Source: JACCXM01 sp046328335
GTDB lineage: Bacteria > Chloroflexota > Chloroflexia > Thermomicrobiales > UBA6265
Length of the DNA stretch: 64,000 nt
Assembly (NCBI GenBank): GCA_046328335.1
Contig: JAXLWU010000001.1
Location: forward strand, 186,001 to 250,000
Direction: 5' to 3'
The translations under genes and the position numbers were made by a program. Of this stretch, positions 34,840 to 42,507 are shown in pieces. Each line of letters begins with the position of its first letter. Position 1 is the stretch's first letter. The notes beneath the pieces were generated by a model. The model saw only the letters and a program-made list of their open reading frames with translations, ran no database searches and was not told the origin of the DNA.

Positions 34840-35508
34840 TTGCCGATCGTGGCCGGGATCGTGTTCGTTTCGGCCGTCGGCATCCCGACCGGCATGCCGA
34901 TCAAACTGGTCCTCCTCTTCGCGGGCGCTTACCTGATAGGCTCGCTTCCCGCGCTGGCCCTGGCGATCGCTGTTGCCGCCGCGGCGGAACTGGCGGGAAC
35001 GATGGTGCTCCACGGTGTCGCTCGCACCGGCGGTGCCCGCCTGATCGATCGCCTGAGCGCCGAGCGGCAAGCCGGGGTACACGACGCGTTTCACCGCTGG
35101 CGCCGCCGCGTCGGCGGGCGTGATATCGCGGCGATCGCGATTTTGCGGCTGATCCCGGTGGTGCGGATGGGAACCACCGTCGGCGCGGGACTGCTGGGGG
35201 TCCGCTTGCGCGATTTCGCGATCGGCGCGGGGATCGCCGCGGTGATCTGGACCGCCGTGCCGCTCTCGCTCGGCTACGTCTTTCACGATCAGATCGATGA
35301 AATCGAGGGCTACTACGGTAATTTGCTCGATGCTTTGCCGGCCGCCATCGGTGGCGCGCTGCTGTTGATCGTGGTCGTCGTGCTGCTCAAGGCGCCGGCC
35401 ACGCGGTTGCGCCTGCGGGAGGCGGTGGCGCCGCTGACGAGGCCATTCCGGCCACAGCCGGTTTCACTGCCGGAGATCGGTCAGGAGCCGCCGCCAGGCA
35501 TCCTCTGA
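34840..35508 (+). CDS. DedA/VTT-domain membrane protein, uncertain start
   Basis: 222 residues from the first in-frame TTG. Homology should begin earlier: the bases 34801-34839 encode IDPAIIDTLVKYG, a normal DedA N-terminus, and a strong SD AGGGGGAG lies at 34786-34793, 7 bases before the ATC at 34801. No ATG, GTG or TTG is in that frame, so a rare start or a sequence error is likely. The body has the VTT pattern GIPTGMPIKLVLLFAGAYL, a basic middle RWRRRVGGRDIAAIAILRLIPVV, and LSLGYVFHDQ near the end. DedA proteins move lipids or protons across the membrane. The 3' end overlaps the convergent LLM gene by 45 bases. Confidence 0.75.
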   Translation: MPIVAGIVFVSAVGIPTGMPIKLVLLFAGAYLIGSLPALALAIAVAAAAELAGTMVLHGVARTGGARLIDRLSAERQAGVHDAFHRWRRRVGGRDIAAIAILRLIPVVRMGTTVGAGLLGVRLRDFAIGAGIAAVIWTAVPLSLGYVFHDQIDEIEGYYGNLLDALPAAIGGALLLIVVVVLLKAPATRLRLREAVAPLTRPFRPQPVSLPEIGQEPPPGIL

Positions 35509-36546
35509 CACCGGATCGCGCGGTGGCGTCACCGCCACATGGGTGATGCCAAGGGCGGCGAGTCGTTCCAATCGCGCGCGCACCTCAGGCAACGAACCAA
35601 TGATGCCCAGCCGGCGGATGAGGTCATCCGGAATCAGGTCGCGCGCGGCGGCGAGGGCATCCGCGCGCCGCAGGGCGGGGAAGCCGCCCCCCGCGGCGAG
35701 GGTCTCCGCCCCCCCCGTCACCCCGCGGATCTCTGCCAGCAACGCCGCGACATCGAAGCCGTCCGTGGCGACGAGGTTATCCATCCCCGGCAGCGTGGCG
35801 ATCAGGGTGAAGATGGTCTTGCCCCGATCGAGCGCGCGGCGCTCGGCTCGTTCCTCAGCCACGACATCGACGGTGGTGCGCAGGACGAAGGCGAGTGCGT
35901 CCGGATCCCGATTCGCCGCCGCGGCCGTGGCGCGGATCTGAGGAATGGCCGTGGCGAGAAAGTCGTCGGCGGTGAGGAGATTGAAGATCACCCCGTCCGC
36001 CGCGGTGGCCGCGAGATGCAGCGCTTTCGGTCCGGCGGCGGCAAGGTAGATTGGTGGCTGGGCCTGGAGCGGGTTGATGACCCGTTCCCAGAGGTTGACC
36101 CGGAAGTGCGCTCCGGCTGGTGACGATGCCTGGTGCGGTGATCCCCACCAGGCGCGGAGGAGGGCGATGGTTTCGGCGAGGACCGCGACCGGTTCGCCGG
36201 TATCGACGCCGAGCGAATCGCGATGCCACTCGACCTGTCCCCGCCCCAAACCGAGCACGGCACGCCCACCCGCGAGCCGGTCGAGCGTGGCAACCGAAGC
36301 CGCCAGCAGATTCGGGTGGCGGGGATAGGGGCTGGTGACGCTGGTGCCGAGCGCCGCCGATTGCGTCACCGTGGCGAGGGCGCCGAGAAGGGCGAATGCA
36401 TCCCAGCCTTCCGGGTCCTCGCTGACCCAGATGGCGTCGATACCGGCGCCGTCGGCCGCCGTTGCCGTTGCCAGCGTCCGCGCGGGCGCCTTGCCTTCGA
36501 GGTCGCGGATCCAGGGATGGTGACTGAAATCGAGGGTGAAGCGCAT
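35464..36546 (-). CDS. LLM class flavin-dependent oxidoreductase
   Basis: 360 residues from ATG (MRFTLDFSHH). The bacterial luciferase/F420 TIM-barrel pattern is clear: ADGAGIDAIWVSEDPEGWDAF, SVTSPYPRHPNLLAASVATLDRL, GGRAVLGLGRGQ, WERVINPLQAQPPIYLAAAGP and the C-terminal GITHVAVTPPRD. It should use FMN or F420 to oxidise or reduce a small organic compound. It overlaps the DedA gene in a convergent arrangement. No downstream partner exists on the strand. Confidence 0.9.
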   Translation of the reverse strand: MRFTLDFSHHPWIRDLEGKAPARTLATATAADGAGIDAIWVSEDPEGWDAFALLGALATVTQSAALGTSVTSPYPRHPNLLAASVATLDRLAGGRAVLGLGRGQVEWHRDSLGVDTGEPVAVLAETIALLRAWWGSPHQASSPAGAHFRVNLWERVINPLQAQPPIYLAAAGPKALHLAATAADGVIFNLLTADDFLATAIPQIRATAAAANRDPDALAFVLRTTVDVVAEERAERRALDRGKTIFTLIATLPGMDNLVATDGFDVAALLAEIRGVTGGAETLAAGGGFPALRRADALAAARDLIPDDLIRRLGIIGSLPEVRARLERLAALGITHVAVTPPRDPVSEDAWRRLLTDLRQ

Positions 36547-36706
36547 GGGTTGGTCCGACGTTGCATGTCCACGCGACGTTGTCGTTCTCAAGCAGGGGTC
36601 TCGCGGTTCCAGTTGATCCTGCCCGACATCAAGACTCGTCGCTCTGGCTCGGGACGACGCACTGCTGATGCGCCGCCAGGATTACATGGAGCGAGCATAG
36701 GTCGAA

Positions 36707-36735
36707 GTGCGGGCGACGCAGGCGTCGCACCCTAC
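36707..36735. repeat. REP-like repeat family C, single arm
   Basis: GTGCGGGCGACGCAGGCGTC followed by GCACCCTAC. It is the same core as one arm at 24925-24950 with two extra bases. Confidence 0.7.
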
Positions 36736-36766
36736 GGCAGTCTCGTGAGCGCCGTCAACGAGCGGA

Positions 36767-36967
36767 TTATTCCTCGTAACGGTAGTAGAGGACGACGCCC
36801 CCACCCCGCTCGTCCCCTTGCCGCACCACGACACCCTGCCGGCCATCGTGCATCGGATAGGCGTCGCCGCGCTCAAGCGACGCCGCAGTCTCCTCCGGCA
36901 CGATGGTGGCGAAGAGATCGTGTCGTGGACACTCCCAGACGCCAGGGTAGGCGGCAAGTGGCTTCAT
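36767..36967 (-). CDS. Small hypothetical protein
   Basis: 66 residues from an internal ATG (MKPLAAYPGVWECPRHDLFA); the frame is open to 37111 but the extra N-terminus is Arg/Ser-rich and unconvincing. It contains RQGDERGGGVVLYYRYEE at the C-terminus and looks like a compact beta protein. No ribosome site is clear and I do not recognise a family, so this could be a false frame. It is flanked by repeat C and the alpha/beta hydrolase gene. Confidence 0.4.
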   Translation of the reverse strand: MKPLAAYPGVWECPRHDLFATIVPEETAASLERGDAYPMHDGRQGVVVRQGDERGGGVVLYYRYEE

Positions 36968-37157
36968 CCGGTGGCGGTCGCGGGGATGGTTGCGGCCGAT
37001 CTCACAGAGCGGGTTCGGTCCCGACGACTGCTGGCTCTCCATGGCCGGTTGGGTATTCCTTCCTCTGTTGTCCGAGCGTGCCATCCGGGTGCGGGCACGT
37101 TTCGCTCCCACCCTTCTTCATGTCGAGAGTATGCCCGAAGTGGCGCATCGGGACCGC

Positions 37158-37982
37158 TCAGGCAGGCAATTCGGCCAGGAAATCGAGCACGAGACGGTTA
37201 AACACCGCTGGTTGTTCCATGCTCGGTAGATGGGCGGCAGCGGCGATGATCTCGTGGCGCGCGTGCGGCACGGTGACTGCGATCGCCTGCCCGCTCGCGA
37301 GCACATCCGGCTGATCGAGCGCGCCGACGATGACCCGGGTTGGCACGCCGATCTCCGCCAACCGGGCATAGGCGGGTGGATCGAGGTCCCACTCCTTCGC
37401 CGTTTCGTGTTCCTGCACCCGGTCGAAGAGCGCGCGGTTCATGACGCGCACCCGTTCCCGCACCTCAGGCGAGACGGCATCGTGGGACCGGAACGGACCA
37501 TCGACCCACATTTGCAGTTCCAGTTCAACCGCACCGTCGATATCTCCCGACTCGTAGAGAGCGTCGACCGCATCCCAGCCTGCCCGCACCTCGCGCGCCG
37601 CGGAGGCGTTCGCCACGCGCGATCCGACCAGGATCAGCGCGTCAACCAACTCCGGATGAGCGAGCGTGAACGCGGTGGCGACGTTGCCGCCGAACGACGC
37701 GCCGAGGATGACGGCATGGGCAATACCCAATTCCCGCAGCATCTGATAGAGATCGTCGTGATGCGCGTAAGGCTGGGGCGGGAGGGTCGAATGCCCGAAT
37801 CCGCGCAGGTCGTAGCGCACCACGCGGCGAGCGTGCGTGAAGTCCGCCATCTGCTCGTCCCACATGCGGGCATCGGCGATCCCGGCGTGAACGAGCACCA
37901 GGGCCGGACCAGACCCGGCGTCTTCGACGCTGAGCGCCGCGCCGTTGATCGCGATCGGAGCCGGGGCGAAAGTGCTGTGCAT
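37158..37982 (-). CDS. Alpha/beta hydrolase
   Basis: 274 residues with AGGAGG upstream of the ATG. The oxyanion-hole region is LVLVHAGIADARMWDEQM, the nucleophile elbow ILGASFGGNVA with Ser in G-A-S-F-G, the acid is in GALDQPDVLA and the catalytic His in AAHLPSMEQP. This pattern is close to 3-oxoadipate enol-lactonase and related esterases. The H-L-P-x-x-E-x-P ending is typical of that group. Substrate unknown. The gene is transcribed away from the B3/B4 gene. Confidence 0.9.
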   Translation of the reverse strand: MHSTFAPAPIAINGAALSVEDAGSGPALVLVHAGIADARMWDEQMADFTHARRVVRYDLRGFGHSTLPPQPYAHHDDLYQMLRELGIAHAVILGASFGGNVATAFTLAHPELVDALILVGSRVANASAAREVRAGWDAVDALYESGDIDGAVELELQMWVDGPFRSHDAVSPEVRERVRVMNRALFDRVQEHETAKEWDLDPPAYARLAEIGVPTRVIVGALDQPDVLASGQAIAVTVPHARHEIIAAAAHLPSMEQPAVFNRLVLDFLAELPA

Positions 37983-38085
37983 GCGCTGATCCTCCTGGCG
38001 TGACGTGGCGGCGAGATCGCATGACCGTGACGAGTAATCTGACTGGCAGGTATATCACTACCATGAAGAAGGAGACTGGCCGCCG

Positions 38086-38784
38086 ATGCGCTTGATCGTC
38101 GAGGAGGCGTTCCGCGAGTTGTTCCCGGATGCGGTGATCGGCATCGTCGTCGCCACTGGCATCGACAATCGCCGTGCCGGGGATGAAGCCCAGGCGCTGC
38201 TCGCCGCCGCGACGACGGCGGCGATTGGCGATAGCGACCTTGCCACGTCTCCCCCGGTCGCGGTCTGGCGCGATGCCTACCGGCGATTCGGGCTCAAGCC
38301 CTCCCGTTATCGCGCGGGTATCGAGGGGTTGCTGCGCGCGGCGCGGGGCGATGGCGTGCGTTCGGTCAGTCCACTCGTCGATCTCTACAACGCCGTGTCG
38401 CTGCGGCACCTCCTCCCCTGCGGTGGCGAGGATCTCGCCGCGATCGAAGGCGATATTCGCCTCACCCGCGCGACGGGCACCGAACCGTTCGTACCGCTCG
38501 GCGCGGTGGACAACCTGCCGCCGGAACCGGGCGAGGTGATCTATGCCGATGATCTCGGGGTAATCTGCCGCGCCTGGAACTGGCGCGAGGCGGAACGCAC
38601 CAAACTCACGCCGGAAACGACGCGGGCGGTGTTGGTGATCGAGGCGCTGCCGCCGCGAACCACGGCGGAGGTCCAATCCGCCTGCGAAGATCTCGCCGCC
38701 CTGGTCAGCGCGCACCTTGCCGCGCAATGCCGGGTTTCCCTGCTTGGGCGCCAGTCGGCGTGGGAGACCTCGCTCGATGCCTGA
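38086..38784 (+). CDS. B3/B4 tRNA-binding domain protein
   Basis: 232 residues. The fold is that of the stand-alone B3/4 domain proteins related to the phenylalanyl-tRNA synthetase beta chain editing domain: SPLVDLYNAVSLRHLLPCGGEDL, LTRATGTEPFVPLG and GEVIYADDLGVICRAWNWREAERTKL. Stand-alone members are thought to clear mischarged tRNAs or D-amino acids, but few are studied. It is transcribed with the EamA gene (15-base gap). Confidence 0.85.
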   Translation: MRLIVEEAFRELFPDAVIGIVVATGIDNRRAGDEAQALLAAATTAAIGDSDLATSPPVAVWRDAYRRFGLKPSRYRAGIEGLLRAARGDGVRSVSPLVDLYNAVSLRHLLPCGGEDLAAIEGDIRLTRATGTEPFVPLGAVDNLPPEPGEVIYADDLGVICRAWNWREAERTKLTPETTRAVLVIEALPPRTTAEVQSACEDLAALVSAHLAAQCRVSLLGRQSAWETSLDA

Positions 38785-38799
38785 CCGGAACGCGACCGG

Positions 38800-39717
38800 A
38801 TGACCGCGCTCGACAGCAGCGAGCAAGCGAGGGCAGCGGGGTTCCAGTTCGGGCCGGAACTGGCCCAATTGACGGTGGTCCTGCTCTGGTCCTCGACCTT
38901 TGTCGTGGCCAAGGCGGCGTTCGCCCAATTGTCGCCGCTGGCGTTCATCTTCGCCCGCTTTCTGCTGATGATCGTTCTTGCCTTCACTGTCCTCCTCCTC
39001 CGCCGTCGGGGCGCGGAGCGCGCGGTCGAGCGGAGTGACTGGGGACGCCTCCTGCTGGCGGGACTGACGGGATACACCCTCTATCAACTCGGGTTTGTGC
39101 TCGGACTCGACCGCACGTCGCCCTTTTCGTCCTCGCTGCTGATCGCGATGACGCCGCTCTTCACCCTGATCATCCTCGCCGTCCTCGGGGAACCGACCTC
39201 ACGACTGGCCTGGCTTGGGCTCGTGGTGGCGTTGGTGGGGGTCGTCATCTTCCTGCTGGACAAGCGGGATGTGGCCACGGGAACGATGGTGGGCGATCTG
39301 CTCAGCATTGGCGCGGCAATGGCCTTCGCGCTCTACGGGGTGGTCACCCGTCCGCTGGTTCGCAAGTACCCGACCGAAACCTACACCGCCTGGAGCGTCC
39401 TCGCCGGGGCGGTCCCACTGCTATTGGTGTCGCTGCCGGCGGCCATCGCGCAGCCGTGGGTGGCTCTCTCGACCGATGTCTGGCTGAGCATCGTCTACCT
39501 GGCCATCTTTCCGGTCTATATCGCCTATATCCTCTGGAATTGGGCGATCTCACGGCGCGGCATCGCCACGGCCAGTTCCTTCGGGCTGCTGGTGCCGATC
39601 GCGAGCGGTGTCCTCTCCGCCATCTTCTTTGGCGAAGCGTTCGGTCCGGCCAAACTGCTCGGCGCGGTGCTGGTTCTGGCCGGGCTCGGTATCGTCCGCT
39701 TACGCCCGGTCAGGTGA
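38800..39717 (+). CDS. EamA family (DMT) transporter
   Basis: 305 residues with ten hydrophobic helices in two five-helix EamA repeats. The start of repeat 1 reads LLWSSTFVVAKAAFAQLSPL and that of repeat 2 LLSIGAAMAFALYGVVTRPLV. The first helix of each repeat and the LGLDRTSPFSSSLLIAMTPLF segment match the family. Substrates are usually amino acids, sugars or drugs. The ribosome site is weak. Confidence 0.92.
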   Translation: MTALDSSEQARAAGFQFGPELAQLTVVLLWSSTFVVAKAAFAQLSPLAFIFARFLLMIVLAFTVLLLRRRGAERAVERSDWGRLLLAGLTGYTLYQLGFVLGLDRTSPFSSSLLIAMTPLFTLIILAVLGEPTSRLAWLGLVVALVGVVIFLLDKRDVATGTMVGDLLSIGAAMAFALYGVVTRPLVRKYPTETYTAWSVLAGAVPLLLVSLPAAIAQPWVALSTDVWLSIVYLAIFPVYIAYILWNWAISRRGIATASSFGLLVPIASGVLSAIFFGEAFGPAKLLGAVLVLAGLGIVRLRPVR

Positions 39718-40063
39718 GTTCAATCCCGTCACGAGGCGGTAGGTGTGTCATCCCGACCGCGAGAGCATGTGTATCGTCCCGACCGCCGGAGCATGTGGGT
39801 CGTACCGACGAAGGAAAGACCTCGGCGTTCGCCGTGACCACCGTGGACGACGAGATTCTCGGAATGACACAAGGTCTCGGAACGACACAAGGTCTCGGAA
39901 CGACACAAGGTCCGCGCCCCGCCCTCGTATTCGCCTGCGGCGAAACCTCGCCCCCGACGGAACGCGACCGCGCTACCCGGCGGATGCGGCGGTAGAATGA
40001 GTGGGTACTGAACTCCGCTCTATCGGCGCCGGCGTCATGGCTTGCCGGCGAAAGGAGACCGGA
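39718..40063. other. Intergenic region dense in repeats
   Basis: Family A half-sites occur at 39747-39830 and a small tandem array at 39863-39915. No gene is supported. AAGGAG at 40052-40057 belongs to ppk2. Confidence 0.65.
39747..39915. repeat. Family A fragments and an 18-bp tandem repeat
   Basis: AACGACACAAGGTCTCGG is repeated three times head to tail (39863-39880 with one mismatch, 39881-39898, and 39899-39915 partly). Family A half-sites lie before it. Without a spacer between units this is a minisatellite and not a CRISPR array. Confidence 0.8.
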
Positions 40064-41050
40064 ATGGTCGACTCCCGCGGCAGCAAAGCGGCGGTGAAAA
40101 CGTCTGCACCCCTCGCCGACCCGTCGAACGGCGCGAGCGATGGCGAGCGGCGCAAAGCGGCATCGCGGGCGCTGGTGATCGACCATTCCGACGAAGTCGC
40201 CACGATCGACCGCTCCCGCATCTTCAAACTCGGCGAATATCCATACCGCAAGCCGATGGGAGAGCGCGAGTACGAGGCGCTGTTGCGGCCCTTGCAGGCG
40301 GAACTGGTCAAGGCGCAGAACTGGGTGAAGGGGAACGGACAACGGATCATCGCGATCTTCGAGGGACGGGACGCTGCTGGCAAGGGCGGCACGATCAAGC
40401 GGGTGATGGAGCATCTCAATCCGCGCGGGGCACGGGTGGTGGCCCTCGACAAGCCGAACGAAACCGAGCGCGGGCAGTGGTATTTCCAGCGCTACGTCGC
40501 CCATTTCCCGACAGCGGGCGAGATGGTCTTCTTCGACCGCTCCTGGTACAACCGCGCCGGAGTGGAGCGCGTCTTCGGTTTCTGCACCGCCGCGGAGTAT
40601 CTCGAATTCATGCGGCAGGCGCCGGAACTGGAACGAATGCTGGTCAACAGCGGCATCCGGCTGTTCAAGTACTACTTCTCCGTCTCCCAGGACGAGCAGA
40701 AGCGCCGCTTCGACAAGCGGAAATCGGACCCCCTCCGACAGTGGAAACTCTCCCCGATCGATCAGGCCTCCCTCGACAAGTGGGAGGCCTACACCGACGC
40801 CAAGGAGGCGATGTTCTTCTATACGGACACCGCGGACGCGCCGTGGACGATCATCAAGAGCGACGACAAGAAGCGGGCGCGGCTCAACACCCTGCGTCAC
40901 CTCCTCCATCACCTGCCCTACCCGGAAAAGGACTACTCGGTCGCGGTCGCGCCGGACCCCCTGATCGTTGGCTCCGTGGGCGAGTTCTTCGCCGAGAATC
41001 CTTCGGTGCTGAGCGGGCGACAACACGTCCTGCGCTCCGGGCCAGGTTGA
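40064..41050 (+). CDS. ppk2: Polyphosphate kinase 2
   Basis: 328 residues from ATG 40064 with AAGGAG in place. The PPK2 core is complete: Walker A IFEGRDAAGKGGTIKR, NPRGARVVALDKPNETERGQ, the Walker B/lid block EMVFFDRSWYNRAGVERVFGFC and the second half LRQWKLSPIDQASLDKWEAY. The enzyme phosphorylates ADP or GDP with polyphosphate. The length fits class I. About 45 N-terminal residues are an unstructured Ser/Ala-rich extension. The window contains no ppx or ppk1. Confidence 0.93.
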   Translation: MVDSRGSKAAVKTSAPLADPSNGASDGERRKAASRALVIDHSDEVATIDRSRIFKLGEYPYRKPMGEREYEALLRPLQAELVKAQNWVKGNGQRIIAIFEGRDAAGKGGTIKRVMEHLNPRGARVVALDKPNETERGQWYFQRYVAHFPTAGEMVFFDRSWYNRAGVERVFGFCTAAEYLEFMRQAPELERMLVNSGIRLFKYYFSVSQDEQKRRFDKRKSDPLRQWKLSPIDQASLDKWEAYTDAKEAMFFYTDTADAPWTIIKSDDKKRARLNTLRHLLHHLPYPEKDYSVAVAPDPLIVGSVGEFFAENPSVLSGRQHVLRSGPG

Positions 41051-41261
41051 GCGCTACAAGCCAGGTCTATTGGCGCAAGTTGGCGTGCGGCTTTGTCGCG
41101 AAGTTGACCCTGACCCCATCCCCTCGCCCGTGCACCAGGAGAGGAGCCTGCGGTCGCCAATCCGTGGTCTGAAGTCGCAGGATGGGCTTGGCACGGGCTG
41201 GTCGTCCCCGTGCCATTCATGGCAATTGAAAGGTGGTTGCGGTGAAGAACGAGATTCGGTC

Positions 41262-42362
41262 CTATTGAATCCGCCCCCGGCAGGCGACCGGCCAGATCCC
41301 TTCCACCACCCCGTCACGGATGGCGAAGATCACCTCGTGCAGGTGGACGGCCTGATCGGTGTAGTTGATCTCCAGTTCGATGCGGTCGGTGACGCGCGGC
41401 CATTCTGTCGGACCGTCGAGTTCGAGCGTGCCATGCTCGGCGGAGAAGCGGATGGCGTTCACGCCGTCCATACCACGCGCCGTGGGCGCGAACTGGCTGG
41501 GGTCGACCGCTCGCCGTCCCGCATCGACGATCACGCGGTCCGCGGTCGGCCGGCTGGTGACGGTGGTGAGGAGGGTCAGCGCCGGTTCCACCCGCGCCTC
41601 CAGGGCGCGGTAGAAGCCATCGCCCATGGTCGCGCCGCCGGCCTGGACCTCGGTGATGCCCGGCTGCTTCGCGGCGTGCAGATAGGTGCCACTGCCACCG
41701 CAGGAGACGATCTCGACCGGCAATCCAGCCACGCGGCAGGCGTCGGCGGATGCCGTGAGACGTCCGATCGCCGCGGCGATTTCAGCGCGCCGTGGTTCGT
41801 GGTCGGACATCGAGACGGTATGCCCTTCCCAGGACATCAGTCCAGCGAAGCGCAAATGCGGTGAAGCCGCAACGATGCGCGCCAGTTCCACCGTTGGCTC
41901 GCCCGGCGCCACGCCACCGCGTTTCATCCCGGAGTCGACTTCGACCACGACCCGTGGCCGCACCCCGTGCGTTCCCGCCGCGTCGTTCAGTTCGCGGACG
42001 TTGATCGGGCTATCGACCGCGACAATGACATCCGCCCCGGTGGCGGCGATGAGGGAGGCGAGGCGGCGGGTTTTGATCTCACCGACGACCTGGTTGGCGA
42101 TGAGGATGTCCTTGATGCCGTGCGAGGCCATGACCTCTGCTTCGCTGAGTTTGGCGACGGTGACCCCGATGGCGCCCGCGGCGATCTGGCGGTGGGCGAT
42201 GGTGGGACATTTGTGTCCTTTGGCATGTGGCCGCCAAGAGACACCGGAAGTCCGCAGTGTCTCCGCGATGTGGGCGATATTGCGGTCCATGGTGTCGATA
42301 TCGACCAGCAGCGCGGGGGTATCGATCGCGCTTACCGGCATCCCAACCAGGGTCGTCAACAT
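41262..42362 (-). CDS. DSD1/D-threonine aldolase family PLP enzyme
   Basis: 366 residues; GAGGAGG lies 7 bases upstream of the ATG. The fold type III barrel has the PLP lysine in WRPHAKGHKCPTIA. VEVDSGMKRGGV, LMSWEGHTV and VSCGGSGTYLHAA are typical family blocks. Near the C-terminus, where these enzymes have a metal-binding H-x-C, the sequence reads AVHLHEV, so a His replaces the Cys; VACRG follows some 17 residues later. It may cleave D-threonine or a 3-hydroxy D-amino acid, or dehydrate D-serine. It is divergent from the S9 peptidase. Confidence 0.88.
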   Translation of the reverse strand: MLTTLVGMPVSAIDTPALLVDIDTMDRNIAHIAETLRTSGVSWRPHAKGHKCPTIAHRQIAAGAIGVTVAKLSEAEVMASHGIKDILIANQVVGEIKTRRLASLIAATGADVIVAVDSPINVRELNDAAGTHGVRPRVVVEVDSGMKRGGVAPGEPTVELARIVAASPHLRFAGLMSWEGHTVSMSDHEPRRAEIAAAIGRLTASADACRVAGLPVEIVSCGGSGTYLHAAKQPGITEVQAGGATMGDGFYRALEARVEPALTLLTTVTSRPTADRVIVDAGRRAVDPSQFAPTARGMDGVNAIRFSAEHGTLELDGPTEWPRVTDRIELEINYTDQAVHLHEVIFAIRDGVVEGIWPVACRGRIQ

Positions 42363-42507
42363 TGTCGGTCCTCCTCGCCGCGAAGCGCGCGGCGACCTTG
42401 CGAATCTGCCGTGGGGAGTATCCCTGAATTGCCGCGAGGGCGTTGGTCGCGATGGTAGGCTGTCACCATCTGACGATCAGCGAGACATGGAAGGGGAGGA
42501 GTACGGC

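Noticed and set aside
39863..39915. Possible CRISPR array
   Set aside because: The 18-base units abut with no spacers and no cas genes are in the window.
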